Of a stretch of DNA of 64,000 bases, positions 34,031 through 46,080 are shown one piece after another. The number at the start of each line of letters is the position of its first letter. Positions within the stretch are counted from its first letter, which is position 1. The position numbers and the translations under genes were made by a program. The DNA is from Bryoerythrophyllum caledonicum (taxonomy: Eukaryota > Streptophyta > Bryopsida > Pottiales > Pottiaceae), in NCBI GenBank assembly GCA_963971425.1, contig OZ020523.1, positions 12,334,867-12,398,866 on the forward strand. Direction: 5' to 3'. The notes below the pieces were generated by a model. The model saw only the letters and a list, made by a program, of their open reading frames with translations, was not told the DNA's origin and ran no database searches.

Positions 34031-36729
34031 AAAATGTACCTCAACATTTATTTATTTTTGGTATTACAATTTGATGTTGCATTGTAATGGGTTTTTATCT
34101 AGTAGTTGAAAACCACTCTAATGTACACATAACCATCTTGTTGTCATGGAAATAGCCGACCCGATGCAGCGCAATGTAATTGATCATTGGTCACATGATT
34201 CCGACTTCGTAATCACCACTAAGTTATCAAAAGTTTCAACAATCGGCCTCGTTCCTTGGGTTCTAGCTGAGTTTTCCAATTGCCTCTGTATTGTTAAGAA
34301 TCTCGTTAAGAAGGGGCAAGAACTACAGTACACGCCCTTGCACGTGTGATCGGCGCTTGTCTCGAGCTTTATGGACCCTATTGGTTCCTAGTTGTACGAT
34401 TTTCTGGACATAATTGGTTTAACAGGACCCGAGGAATACTAACAGGCTTGTGAAGATAATGTTGACAAGATTTTCTCTTCCGGAAAGCTTTAATCCTCAA
34501 GACGTACGGTGCCTAAACTTTGTCCAGTGGCGAGCGCAACAAATTTATTAATTACATAACTATTGCTCTACAGAAACTGATAAGCTTCTAGCAGACCTGA
34601 TCCTCCCTAACGTGCGAGTTTAATTTCCAGTAGCGCAGCAATATTTACAAAATTTGAAAGCGGCACAAGAATGGAGCATTCTCTGTCGGTCACGCGCAAG
34701 CCACCGGGAGTATACATACATTTTACAAACGAGTGTATCTATCAATCAAGCATGATCATCTGGTCCCTCTTATTGTCGAAGCTCATGGAAACAAGAACCA
34801 GAAACTCCAAACCGGCATCAGGTTATGACAAGCACTTGTATTTTGAGTTCGAAAGCTGTTACGGTAGTCAAGGTCTGTCCAGCAGCTAAGTCATGCTCCT
34901 CCGCACTGCATCTGCAATCTTTTCACGGCAAAAACTAAGTCACAGGAAAGCGTAGAACATATCCATGATTTCAAGTAGTAAAGACAGTCATGACCAAACC
35001 CGAAGCTCTTACATAAGTAATCATGAAAGAGCAGAATAAAATCCCTGTATTCTCTGGCTGCTGTTCCCTCATATTTTGAGCAGTGTTCCGGTCCACTTGC
35101 AATCACAACCAGCAGCTCCCTTAAACTCCAATGCAGATACAATATTCCACAAACTCATCCCCAAGTGATAAGTTCATGAGGTACTCATGAACCTTGCAAA
35201 ACAATGAGAACGCTTCTCAACTAGTTAAACAAACATCATAGAACCTCTTTAGTTATTCATGAAACCAGATTTCGAAATTGAACTAAACTTTTGTCACTGA
35301 TATGAACGACAACAGCTCCAGGATGAAAATCTACACCACGAGAAAAAAAGGAAGACTTCATATCTTCCAGGGGCCTGGTTAGCGAACCCTCTAAACCCTT
35401 TACCGCGCAGGTATGTTTTCACAAAAACCATGCTTTCTGCTGATTTTTCCTTTTGAACTGAATTTGATGGAAATACAATGCCTAATATTAGTATCTAACC
35501 TTACAAAATTGAACTTAACTCATGAGTTGAACTTTGGGGAAATTTTGCACAACATCCAATAGTTGATAGAATAGATTGTAGTGTTTAAAGTTACCGTATA
35601 TTGGTAGTGAAAACTATGGATTTTGGAGGGTGTACTACTTTAATCATCAATAGATTCTTGCAAGAACTTGTGAACTTCGAACTAGAGTGGTTCACATGTG
35701 CACTAGGTTGATATCTTTGCATTGACATATCATATGTGAAGAAAATATATATACATGATTATTGGTGGTTTTTTTTGCTTTTTTCTACTTGATTGTATTC
35801 ATAATTGTTCCAACCTTATGCGAATATAAACGGAAGTCTTGTATGTGAGGAGAGAGATCAACAATCACAAAACAATGAAGAATGTCTTAAAGATGAAGTT
35901 CGATTAAAATTAAAGACCAAAATCAATGTGCATACAACATAGTATGTGGCATGGTATTCACTATACTCACTGTATTTTAGTATATTCAATGTAATTTGTG
36001 TTGTATTCCTAGCTTTTCCAAATGTTCTACAAATCCAAATCATGACCTAATTCTTGGAGAGTGTTCATGTAATGAGTGCGCAATTCTGAATCTCATATCT
36101 CAAAGCCTAATTCCTCATGCAAATTGAGTTTCAGCACCTCCGGAGTCCCATTTCGGGCTTCATGGGCGGGAAACGGGTAGTCAGGGACGTCGCAACCAAC
36201 CACGAGATGCTCTCACGCTAAAACAGAAAAGTTTCTAGAACACGCTCGATGGTCCGGCTGTCAAAGCTCAATGGCGCAGCTTCTTGGGCACGCTTTGCGA
36301 TCAACGGTTCAACGATTACAACGAGCGCCTCAGTATCGCCCGAGTATCACAAGGATACCAGACCAGTGTCATCCGTGCATCAGCCGAGAACGGCACATCG
36401 TGAACCGGCTTGTGATGAGTTCCTTACAGTTTGATCTGCGACCATGATTCGCTCTATCACATCCAGCTGCAAGTGGCCATGTCTACAACAGCGAGGCATT
36501 GCGCTGAAATGCTCTGGTACGCATCGGTCGCTGCCGCCACTTGCGCGTGTCAAGTTCCTTCATCGACTGCGGCCACCGCCTTCTTCAGAGTCTTGGTGAA
36601 AGTTCTTGCTGGTGGGCTCCTGAGTATCAGGCGGATGTTGGAGCGTTCCAGTTAGGAATTACCTGAGTGCTACACATGTATCACACGAATACATGGATGC
36701 TTTCGACGACGCTGGTACATGGATGCTGA
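34031..36729. other. Gene-poor region
   Basis: No gene can be supported. 34145-34375 (TTGATCATTGGTCACATGAT and following) is related to 36785-36990 and, for its first 50 bp, to 44880-44915. 36170-36660 is GC-richer and has short open frames without recognisable motifs. Confidence 0.4.
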
Positions 36730-36990
36730 TTTGACTACGTCGTGACACATTGACGCTTACTCTGTGATGTTGAGTTTCCGAACTCAGCGCAACGTGGTTG
36801 ATCATTGGTCATCTGAATCCGACTTCTTAATCAACACTAGGTTCACATGAAATATAGTACTAAAATCTGCCTGGTGCCTGGAGATCTAGCTGAGTTTTTG
36901 AGATGCCTCTCTATGGTAAAGAAGCTCGTGAAGTGGAGGAGAAACTACCCGCCCTTGCGCGTATGATCGCTTAATGGACCCTACTGCTTC
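36730..36990. repeat. Dispersed repeat related to 34145-34375 and 44820-44915
   Basis: TGATTTGACTACGTCGTGAC, GCAACGTGGTTGATCATT and a CGCCCTTGCGCGT.TGATCG line recur in these places. In the 44.8-kb copy the sequence is cut off at TTGATCATTAGAGCATCTCC, which looks like the entry of a Harbinger-like MITE end. Confidence 0.6.
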
Positions 36991-37264
36991 GAGGTTGTAT
37001 AATACTCTGGACATGGATTGTCTAGCTACCCTTACTTGATGTGAAGGATGCCGCTTCTCACCTGTGGACTGCATCAAGTCATCGGTAGAGCGGAGCTCCA
37101 GAGGAATGAGACATTTCCAAGTATGTAATCTCTTCCCCTGCACAGTCCTTGAACACGACGAAAAACGGTGTTGATGAGGTATTGGAGACACGAAATATAT
37201 AGGGAGGCTCGCCACGTCGGATGTCCAACACAACGGACTGCGACCGGCCCAGACATCCAACGTG

Positions 37265-38269
37265 GAAATCTCCCGCCATCAGTGATATACAAATCACTTG
37301 CTGGATTGCCATGGTACGCTTGTCACCTGAGTCAAGAAAGGGACAAAACAGTCACTTACCAGGAACAGTTTCTCAAGTGGATGCAACTTGGTTTCTAGCT
37401 TCTACGTAAGAAACCTCACCAACATCGAACGGTATACTGTTCATCAGAGACTTTAGAGAAATTGTACCGCTAATCCTGTGCTAATCCTCTTGCGTTGACG
37501 CTAATCCTCTTGGAACAATGGCGCTTGAACTATCACCCAGGGTTAACTCACGCTCAGCGTCCCAAGCTCAATGTTTCTGATCTCACATCACTGCATGGTA
37601 AAATCACTCAAGCTGGCAGCATTGTAACAGTTCTGCCATACACCGGTAACCACCATCAAAGACTTTGGACCTTCCTGGCATGATCCCTAGAGCGCAGATC
37701 AGCTCATGAAAGGCCAAAAAACAGTACATGTTTCAGAGTTGTCCAGTTCCAGAAGGTTCGGGTTTTAAAGGAGGGCTTCGGGTTTGGGGTGTCGTGACCA
37801 CTGTTTAATTGACCCGGCACTCGAGAAAGGGGCTGAGATTTTGGAGATTGGTACAGAGGAGCGCTCTGGCTCAAATTATCTTCGTCCTTCGCTCCTCACC
37901 TGAAATCCCTCGCCAATGCTCAGGCTGAAGCGTCCCCTCCACGACGATGGCGCGTCCCCTCCACGACGATGGCGCGTCCCCTTCGTGAGCGCCGCGCTCC
38001 TGTCAACGGCGCTCCACATTTTGAGCTCTGCAGCAAAATTAGGGTTGAGCGCCAGTGGTTTCGCGAAACAAAAAAGTTCCGAGCTCGACAAGTGCTCAAA
38101 ACTATGGAAGAACACCTCGCGGCGTTGGACATAATATCTGAATGGAGGGTATGAGACAACGCCATGAACATCGACCCGTTGCGAGCAAAATTTCAGTTCT
38201 GGCTGCCACAGCTTTCGTCCCGGCAAGACAAGTTTCGTCGTCTCTTGGTTGGAATATTCTTCGAGTCTA
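37265..38269. repeat. Segmental duplication, block A copy 2 (uninterrupted)
   Basis: Counterpart of 26840-28756 without the 913-bp MITE. It also shows a 22-bp tandem doubling (CCCCTCCACGACGATGGCGC, 37936-37979). It runs directly into block B copy 2 at 38270. Confidence 0.88.
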
Positions 38270-41200
38270 GGGCTTGCACTGTTGCAGTGAGGGTTGCCGC
38301 ACCATGATCGTTGCTGTTGCGCGGTTTGCTGTGTGTTGGTACTTGATTCGGGGCTGGCATTCGCGTATCGTTGGCCTGCACAAGCGGTGAGCTGCTTCTT
38401 GGGTGGAGCGTCGCCATCTACAGTGCGCTGCTGGCCGAGTTTCTGTTGACCTGTTAAGAGGAGTTGGTGGTTTGCGTATTTCTAGAGGATTTCTTCGCAG
38501 CACATGTTGTGTGGCGAGCAGGAGAAAAGGCTCTGTGGCGGAGGGTTTGGAGGGAGAGTTTCCGCATCGAGATCGTTTAGGTTGCGCGGTTTGTTGCATG
38601 TTGGTTCGTGATTTTGGGCTGTCAATCGCGTCTTGTTGCTCTGCGGTAGCAGTGAGCTGTTGTTTGGGTGCAGTGCACTGCCGACGGACCTGAAGAAGGC
38701 GCGTCGCGGCTTGTCGCTGGACAAGAGCTGGAGGTTAGCGTGTTTCTGGAGGAATTTATTGCAGTGCGTACTCCCCAAGGAGCAAGGGAAAGAGGCTAAT
38801 TGGTGCAGGGTTTGGAGTGAGATTTTTGCAACGATATCAGTTGAGATCGTTTGAGATCGGCTTGATTTGGGGGCGGCAATGGCGCCTCGTTGCCTTGCTT
38901 AAGCGGCGAGGTCCTTCCTCGGGGAAGCGTTTCCATCTACAGTCCGGGATTTCTGGAGCCTTTGAGAGCGGGTCGCCTCTTGCCAGTTGAGAGGAGATCG
39001 AGGTTTGCGTTTCCCTGAGGAGTATTTTCAGTGCGATCGTGAGCAGTGAGCTCTGCGTAGAGGACTCAAGCGTGCGCTTGCTATTGCGCTTTGCGTTTCC
39101 ATTGAAGTTGGCGGAGTGTTTGCACGTTGTTTTCTTTAGGATTCGGTGAGGAGCGCTTCCCCTTCGTCGCAACTTTTGCTTGTGGATTCGTTGATGTTGA
39201 AGTGTGCCGATCGTAGAGTAGAGTTTCTGTGTCGATGTGAAGGGTTGTGCCCTGGATTTTGTCACGATTATGGAAGCAGCTTCCATTCTTGGTTTCCTCT
39301 GTGGCCAGAATTAGGCGAGATTTGTGTCGATTCTCTTTGTCGGTTTGATGGAACCGGTGCTCTACCTACTCACGCATGGGAACTTGTGGTTGCGCTTGCA
39401 GACGACAGTGAATACCTCTGTTGCCTTTGCTGCAGTCAGTTGGGAGCTTGATTGGGCTGGTGTTTGGGTGGGATGGATGCATCTGCAAGCAAGTCTGGTG
39501 ATGTGGCGGCATTGAGGCCGGAGGAGCAGCAGGCCACTTCCTCTGGTTTGGCATATGAGACAGCAAGACATATCGAGCTTTCGAAGCGTCATTGGAGCGA
39601 GCTCCCGGAGTCCATGGGTGATGTCATTTCTCGTGAAGAGGCGGCTAAGGCAAAGCTCGATAACGTGAAAGCGTTTATGGTATGGGAATCACATCCGGAG
39701 TGGCGGGACTTCTTTGTGACATTTGGTTACTCTTTAGGAGAATGGAAAAGTGAGGGGTCATTGGAGGTGGGCGAGAAGTTTGCGGAGGGTGCACAAGCTG
39801 AGCTTTTTCATGCCCGAGTCAAATGGAGGGATGCAAAGTTGAATGAAAGGGTCTTGAAGAATGGACGTGAGTATGTTTTGAAGGTCTTCAAGGAGGGGAC
39901 TTTGGTGCGGGATTTGCAAGTCCAGTGGCCCGAGGGGTTGTTTCGCTATAGAGTTGAGGATATGAAACTCTCTGACCTTGGGGAACCTCTAGGGGATAAG
40001 ATCATTTGTGAAGTAGAGTGTGTAACTTTGTTGGAGGATGGGAGGTTTGCCTTCTTGATGACAAAGGAAGATGGAGATTTGCGAAGTGTCATTGATCACA
40101 AAATGGTTGAAAGTGATCATTGTTGTGGGCCTTTTTCAAAAGAGGTTGGTGAAGAGATCATGTATCGTGTGGCAGAGGGGATGGATTGTTTGCATAGTTA
40201 CGACATTGTCCATAGAGACCTCAAGGCATCAAATGTCCTTGTGAAGAAATCACCAAGTGGGAAGTGTCTATATTGCTATGTAGCTGACTTTGAGTCTTCA
40301 ATTGGGGTGGTAGGAACGGGATTTTGGAGGGCACCAGAAATCCTACAAGCTTGTAAGGAAAGGAATGTATGGAAGAGACCAGAGTTGTTCACTAAGGAGG
40401 CTGACAGCTATAGCTATGGCATGATGTGCTATGAAGTATTGACTGGGAGGGTGCCTTTTGAAGATCATCCCTTGAGCGACCAACCATCTTTATTGATGGA
40501 TCTTGTGATTGACCAACACCTTCGGCCAGAGGTGCCTGATTGTGTTGAGGATTGGGCCCGGGAACTTCTACATTGGTGTTGGAAATCCGATTCTGGTAAT
40601 AGACCATCATTTAAGGAGATTGGGTGTTCTTGAAGCAAATTCAAGTTTGTTTCATATCCAAATGGAAGTGTGAAAGAGGCTAAGGGATAGATGTGGGGAT
40701 CACGGTGAGTGAGGTCCATATGGGTGACATTAAGGATTGTTTTGCTTTCTTTTGCTTGCAACCTCAAGGAGGTTCATGATTGTACTTGGAATAATTGTTA
40801 ATAGTTTGGTTTTTGGTGAATTTGATTCTTGCAGATTTTTTTTGCACTTTGAATTTGTTTTCATTGTGATGTGCAATTTTGAGGGGCATTAAGATTGAAT
40901 TTGGACCTGATTGGGACGAACGTCTTTCTATGAAGTGTAAATTGTTGCAGTTTGTATAGGTGTTCAGGTAGGAGATTTCTCTTTGTTATAGTAGTTTATT
41001 TTAGTGAAAAAACCATCAAAGGTATGTGAGAACTAGTGTGGCTTAGTGGTGTTGAGCTTCCAAGGAGAATGTGAGATGTTTTGTAATGTGCAAGTTTGCA
41101 TGGAAATGGTCTTCTTACTTGGTATGCAAGTGTGGAATCCATTGAGCACTTTGTGTAGCTGGTCAAAGTTTAATTATTGTATCCCTGTTCTGATATAATA

Positions 41201-41330
41201 TATTGTTTTTGTTCATTAGATAGTAGTTAGTTAAATGGAAGAATTGAATTATTGGAATCTATGGAATTGTATAAAAAGCTTGCTGGTATCTCAAATAAAC
41301 TTAGAAGTAATTATGGCCACGTTGGAGGAA
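38270..41330. repeat. Segmental duplication, block B copy 2 (contains kinase 2)
   Basis: Counterpart of 31018-34030, including ~1.2 kb of leader and ~0.7 kb of 3' flank. Divergence is higher in the leader and 3' flank (insertions and deletions) than in the coding part, which suggests selection on the protein. Confidence 0.9.
39473..40633 (+). CDS. TKL-type Ser/Thr protein kinase, copy 2 (shortened C-terminus)
   Basis: Tandem paralogue of the kinase at 32205, 386 residues from MDASASKSGD. It keeps the same features: EKFAEGAQAELFHARV in the glycine-loop position, VLKVFKEG lysine, HRDLKASN, DFE, GVVGTGFWRAPEIL and YEVLTGRVPFEDHPLSDQP. Many differences from copy 1 are conservative (for example K/E, N/D). 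After RPSFKEI the frame differs: copy 1 has GAGATATTGGGC, here GAGATTGGGTGT. A 2-bp loss ends the protein at GCS instead of GFLEANSN..., removing about 13-15 residues beyond the kinase core. The kinase domain itself is whole, so the gene may still work. Confidence 0.82.
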   Translation: MDASASKSGDVAALRPEEQQATSSGLAYETARHIELSKRHWSELPESMGDVISREEAAKAKLDNVKAFMVWESHPEWRDFFVTFGYSLGEWKSEGSLEVGEKFAEGAQAELFHARVKWRDAKLNERVLKNGREYVLKVFKEGTLVRDLQVQWPEGLFRYRVEDMKLSDLGEPLGDKIICEVECVTLLEDGRFAFLMTKEDGDLRSVIDHKMVESDHCCGPFSKEVGEEIMYRVAEGMDCLHSYDIVHRDLKASNVLVKKSPSGKCLYCYVADFESSIGVVGTGFWRAPEILQACKERNVWKRPELFTKEADSYSYGMMCYEVLTGRVPFEDHPLSDQPSLLMDLVIDQHLRPEVPDCVEDWARELLHWCWKSDSGNRPSFKEIGCS

Positions 41331-42803
41331 GGAGAGGGCGGGGATCTTAACAACAATTTCTGTTCTTTGAGGCAATTATAGATAATGTAGGATTAATTCC
41401 ATAAACCAAATCAAACAAATTGGTCAAGACGCATGGTACGTGTACCTCACCATACATGCAACTTCAATATCTATAGAAATGGCTACCTCATTTGTTTAGT
41501 TTAAGACTTCATAGGAAAGAATGAGTACAATATGTTGTAACCTAGGTATGTAAGTGTGTCGTTGCTCCTGGTAATCTTTTATGAGAATCTACAAAGAAAA
41601 GTGATGCTTTGAGATCATGGTGGTGGACTATGGTCCAAACAATATGATGGTCGAAGGCATTGTTAATAAGGTAAACAAAAATCATGTTGTTTTTTTGAGG
41701 ACTTGGATTTATATGATTTATTGATGACACCAAGCTACTGGTTGGAATTGCATATGAAGGAATGTTCTTTAACACTATAGTTTTATATTCTGGTATTGAT
41801 GTTATTATGTAGAAGGCTTTTGAAGTGTCAAGAAGATGCCTTCTTTGTTGTTTATATGATATTTGCTTTAATTCATCCCTAAGTGTTCATAATTATTTTC
41901 ATTGAGTATACGTAAAGTTTGTTTATTTTGGAGGAATGAGTGGAAAGGAAAAATAAATACAAAATTGTTTTCCTTCTACAATTGGAAGATTGTTATCTAT
42001 ACATCAACATTTGCATGCTTAGATACTTTTTTATAGCATATGACCACATGGCAAAGTACTTTGAAAATTCATAACAACTATCGATGGTGATTATTTTTCT
42101 ATATCATGATGGTTTGGACACAATGGGTATTGATGGATATCACGGTTCACTTAGACTAATTTCTTGAAATTTCCCAAAAAAATGGGCACTATCCTTTTTG
42201 AATTAATAATGTACAAAACTAACCACTGCGTAAGGTAGTAGTATTGTCATTTTTTAGTTGATAGAAAACTGTATTATAATTTCAACCCAAGTGATTTCAT
42301 ATTTTTCTAATAGAGTGTGAAATTGTTATGAATTTTCAAAGTACTTTGCCATGTTTAGTTCATTTGTGCCACTAGGTTTCTCCTATTAGGAGTGACCAAA
42401 AGTAAAGGGGGTCATATCCAATTGCAAACCTTAGCTTTTTAGTTATGAATGAGTCAATGGGGGTGGAAATGGGGCGGAAATGGAATCATTTATAGAATGG
42501 TAGAATTGAGGAGAAAGTTGTAATTAGTATGTTTACCTTAATTAAAGTAATAACTTTGTTAATAAGAGAGTGTTTACTTTAAGACAAGGTTGAGAAGGCA
42601 ACATGATCACTATAATGTTCGCTACGGAATAATATGGTCAATTGAAACTTGAAAATTTTCATATGGCCATGTACTTTGGTAGATATAGTCACTAACGTGT
42701 AATTGGATCTACTAATGTATATATGACATATGTCTAATACAAAGATATTTCTAAAGCAACCATACACATGGCTACTTGAGTTTTTCTTAATGTTATAAAC
42801 TAA
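41331..42803. other. Gene-poor region with a dispersed repeat
   Basis: No gene is seen. 42285-42490 is a copy of the repeat also found at 22620-22800 and 54465-54660 (AAGTGATTTCATATTTTTC, GCCATGTTTAGTTCATTTG). Confidence 0.45.
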
Positions 42804-43540
42804 CCCCTAAAGGGCTAAGATTATGTTTCACCAAAACCACCCCAAAACTGCCTCTCTAAGATGAACCGTGCAAGACTAATAAAAACAATCTCTTCCAATA
42901 GAATCTCAAAGTTAACTACTACAAGAAAACACTTCAAACTTTTGTAATATTTGACCACACGGATTGTAAAATACATGCATTTGAAGATTGCATTATGGTT
43001 TTTTTCTTCTCTACACAGACAAGGTCACTATACTCGTACTCAAGGTTATGGCATATCTTTCCACTGTGCATTGTATACGTTTTATGAATCTATGTTCTAT
43101 CTTGTGTTGAGACAATGCATGCCCAAAATTGCAAGTAATGGAGGGTTTTGAATTTCAAACATACATTCAATTTTATATAGAGAAAACTTCCCAAGAAACT
43201 ACTATTTACCCACATATCTACTATGAATTTCAGAAATTCATGATTCAAATTGACATTGATGTCAGCTACTCAAAATCATTAGAATCCCAACTTAGGACCA
43301 TCACTTTGTTTATTTTTGTGCATTTGTTGATCTCCATATATTTAAAGGAACTTTTTTATCAAACACTTGGTTTTGACCGTCTAACCACTAAATACATTCA
43401 AGAATAACTACACTGCCCAATTCTCATTCATGGAGGAATCCTCTTGTAAAGAGCAAGCCAATACACTCTAATCCCTTCTATGATATTACAAAACATCATC
43501 TTCAAAACATGTCTTTAGAATTGTGATGTTTAAGGTCACA
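42804..43540. mobile_element. TTAA-type MITE, right end not found
   Basis: It starts CTAA|CCCCTAAAGGGC and shares interior lines with 27318-28230 (CAAAACCACCCCAA, CTACTACAAGAA, GAATCTATGTTCTAT..TGTGTT). I could not find its right end, so the end given is approximate. Confidence 0.55.
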
Positions 43541-44699
43541 AAGTTCAAATTTGGTTCTTTATCGTAGCATCTTCTAAAACAACATGTGATAGTAGAGTTT
43601 AGTCACAACTTTAGTGATACTAGTTCAAGAGGGTTTTATGGAATATAAAATAAAAATTGTGAATCCTACCACCATGTTAGTATTCCATTGCCATAAACTA
43701 AACTCATATAGGGCTCTTCAAGACACCAACTTCAAGACTTGAAACTAGCAAGTCCATGATATGAAGATTGCATTGAAAGCATTGTTTTGGAAATTTGCCA
43801 AATTTTTTAAAAAAGGCATGCTTAAATGCTTTGAGTGCACTATTTTGTGTAGATTTGAAAAAACCTACTATAGCACCATAGCACAGTGGTCATCTTTGAA
43901 ATAAAAATATGTTACTAATGAAAGAAAAGTCTTGCCACATTAATATTGATTTTATTTGTATTTCATTTTGTATCAAAACTTATTAATATTGGCCTTAAAT
44001 GGCTTACAAATATATTTTATTTTCTAATCCACATAATTATTCAAAAACAATTTTTTTCTCTTTTCATTTTTTTATAAGTGCGTACTATGTTGCTATGGTT
44101 GAATGGATTTTGGGATTCCATAAACACTTCAAAAGTATTGATTTCTAGTGTAATGAGTACTAAGGAAGGGAACAAAATCTTCTATTTTCAGTTTAGGCCG
44201 TATTTTCTCAATCAAGACTTATCAAGTAACTTACTCACAAGATTTACAAACCTTGACCGCACAGGTTGACAAAGTCTAGTTTCAAAGTGGAGAAAATGGT
44301 TTTTTATTTTTCTTGTGTTGATTGGATCAATAAGGCTTTGACTTCATGTAGGAAAAGTCCCTAGACACTAATTTAAGGATTAGGATTTCACAGTTGGATA
44401 TGAAAACAACGATATTCTTTTCCTTTTTTTTTCTACTTTTACACTAAACTACATTAGTTTTGTAGTGATATTAGTAAGAGGTAGTCGAGAATCCTTAGAA
44501 TTAAAATGTGAGCCTCAACTCCACCATGTCTATGGTAGTTTATGCCACCTAGGACAACTATTGACATTTAGAAATTCGTTTAGAAATCTCTAGATAATCA
44601 TACAATCCAAAGTTAAATATAGAATCCAAAGATAAATATGGCATTTGTGTAAGATATCAAATTTTTTTGGTGATACAAATATTTTTGGATACACATTTT
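43541..44699. other. Gene-poor AT-rich region
   Basis: No gene, no clear repeat border and no element recognised. Confidence 0.4.
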
Positions 44700-44915
44700 T
44701 TGCTTGCAGTAGCAGCACGTCTCTTGTGCACTCAGAGTGCGGCTCGGTGAGCAAAATCCAAGTGGTCATGCGTTCGATCTTGCTGTGGTGCTTCCTCCAG
44801 ATCACAATGGTTGTCAACCTCGGTTGCAGATTTGACCTACTACGTGGTGACACATTGTCACATACACCGTGATTCAGTTGGGCTACCCGATGCATCGCAA
44901 CGTGGTTGATCATTA
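44700..44915. repeat. Dispersed repeat ending at a MITE-like border
   Basis: The last ~90 bp match 36730-36810. It stops at TTAGAGCATCTCCACC (44914-44929), the typical start of a TTA-flanked Harbinger-like MITE. No matching second end was found nearby; purple acid phosphatase-like sequence follows almost at once. Confidence 0.5.
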
Positions 44916-44936
44916 GAGCATCTCCACCGGTTCGCA

Positions 44937-45968
44937 ACACCGGTGGAGGAGCGTTGAGAGTCTCGTATTTGCAGATTTCTCAAGGTTTTTGGCGCCTCTA
45001 TGAAAGAGATTGGAATGAAGGTGTCCCTAACAGCTCTTCGGGTGTGGAATGTGGCAAGCAGCCAGTTCTTGAGGCAATTTCCAACACTATATCTTTGGCA
45101 CACGCAAATGCGCCGGTGTACCCGCGGTTGGCTCTTGGATCCACTCAGGATCAAGTAAGTGGCTCCATACATTTGTAGCTCAAATGTTTCCACCATCTGC
45201 AAAACTAGATTTAAGTCTGGATTTTACACCGTAGTCGAGCTTGAATTAGCGAAAGTTGATACCTAGGTTACAACCTTCTTTCTCCCAAGTGGTGTCAGTC
45301 TTTGTAATTCTTTCTGGATTTGCTTGTGAATATTGTGCAGATGACAGTGACGTGGACAAGTGGTTATGGCAAGAAAGATGCTGATGCGGTGGTGCAGTGG
45401 GGTACCGAAGTGGGGAAGGAATCATGGATGTCGCCTGCTAGCACATTGACTTTCACACGATCTGATATGTGTGGTAGGCGTTTCAACTTTATAATAAATA
45501 CTTCGGTTTTTCGCTGTTACTGCAGCTCATCGCCTGCCCATATCTTTGAGTTGCAAGAACTAGCATCACACAAGAGTTGTGAAGGAGTATGGTGGGAAAA
45601 TGTCTGTTTCCCTGAAATGTCTTATTCCTGGAAGTATGATCCATTAAATGATTGCAGGACCACCAGCAAGAACTGTAGGATGGAGAGATCCAGGTTTTTT
45701 CCATACAGCTTATCTCAAAGAACTCTGGCCAAGCACCAGGTGGACATGGATTTGGCCTTGAAATTTTTATAAAATCTGTTCGATCAATCTGCTGAGGGCT
45801 ACTTCGGATCATTGACTTTAAGAGGACCTTTGTAATAACGCCAGATACTACTACAAGGTGGGCCATCGGATGCAGAATGGCGGTTATGTTTGGGGCCTAC
45901 AGTATTATCTCACCTCTTCTCCTGCTCTTGGTGACGACACAGCGCAGCGCGTGGTGATATTTGGTATG
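44937..45968 (+). pseudogene. Purple acid phosphatase, N-terminal exons only
   Basis: Exons of a plant purple acid phosphatase: ~44937-45154 (SQGFWRLYERDWNEG...YPRLALGSTQDQ), 45341-45473 (MTVTWTSGYGKKDAD...SPASTLTFTRSDMCG), 45658-~45735 (GPPARTVGWRDPGFFHTAYLKELWP) and ~45840-45968 (YYYKVGHRMQNGGYVWG...TAQRVVIFGM). The introns have GT-AG ends. These are the beta-sandwich domain and the linker of secreted metallo-phosphatases. The catalytic domain with its metal-binding motifs is absent; sequence similarity stops at ~46030, where a hairpin-ended insertion begins. There is also no start codon or signal peptide in view. I infer a truncated copy, part of which recurs at 24375. Confidence 0.78.
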
Positions 45969-46032
45969 AGACCGTGTACTGCAATTTTTCCTGAAGTCAT
46001 ACGATTCTTGCGCTGCTTATGCTACGATATTT

Positions 46033-46080
46033 GTACAGCAGGGGTTTTCACTAGAAGAAAACCCCTGCTGTAGCAACGCT
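46033..46080. repeat. Short perfect hairpin with CACTA-like line
   Basis: TACAGCAGGGGTTTTC and its mirror GAAAACCCCTGCTGTA flank TCACTAGAA. After CACTA the line continues with TAGCAACGC, a motif also present in the element at 50781-50961. It starts exactly where the purple acid phosphatase repeat breaks off, so it probably marks one end of a CACTA-like insertion. Confidence 0.55.
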
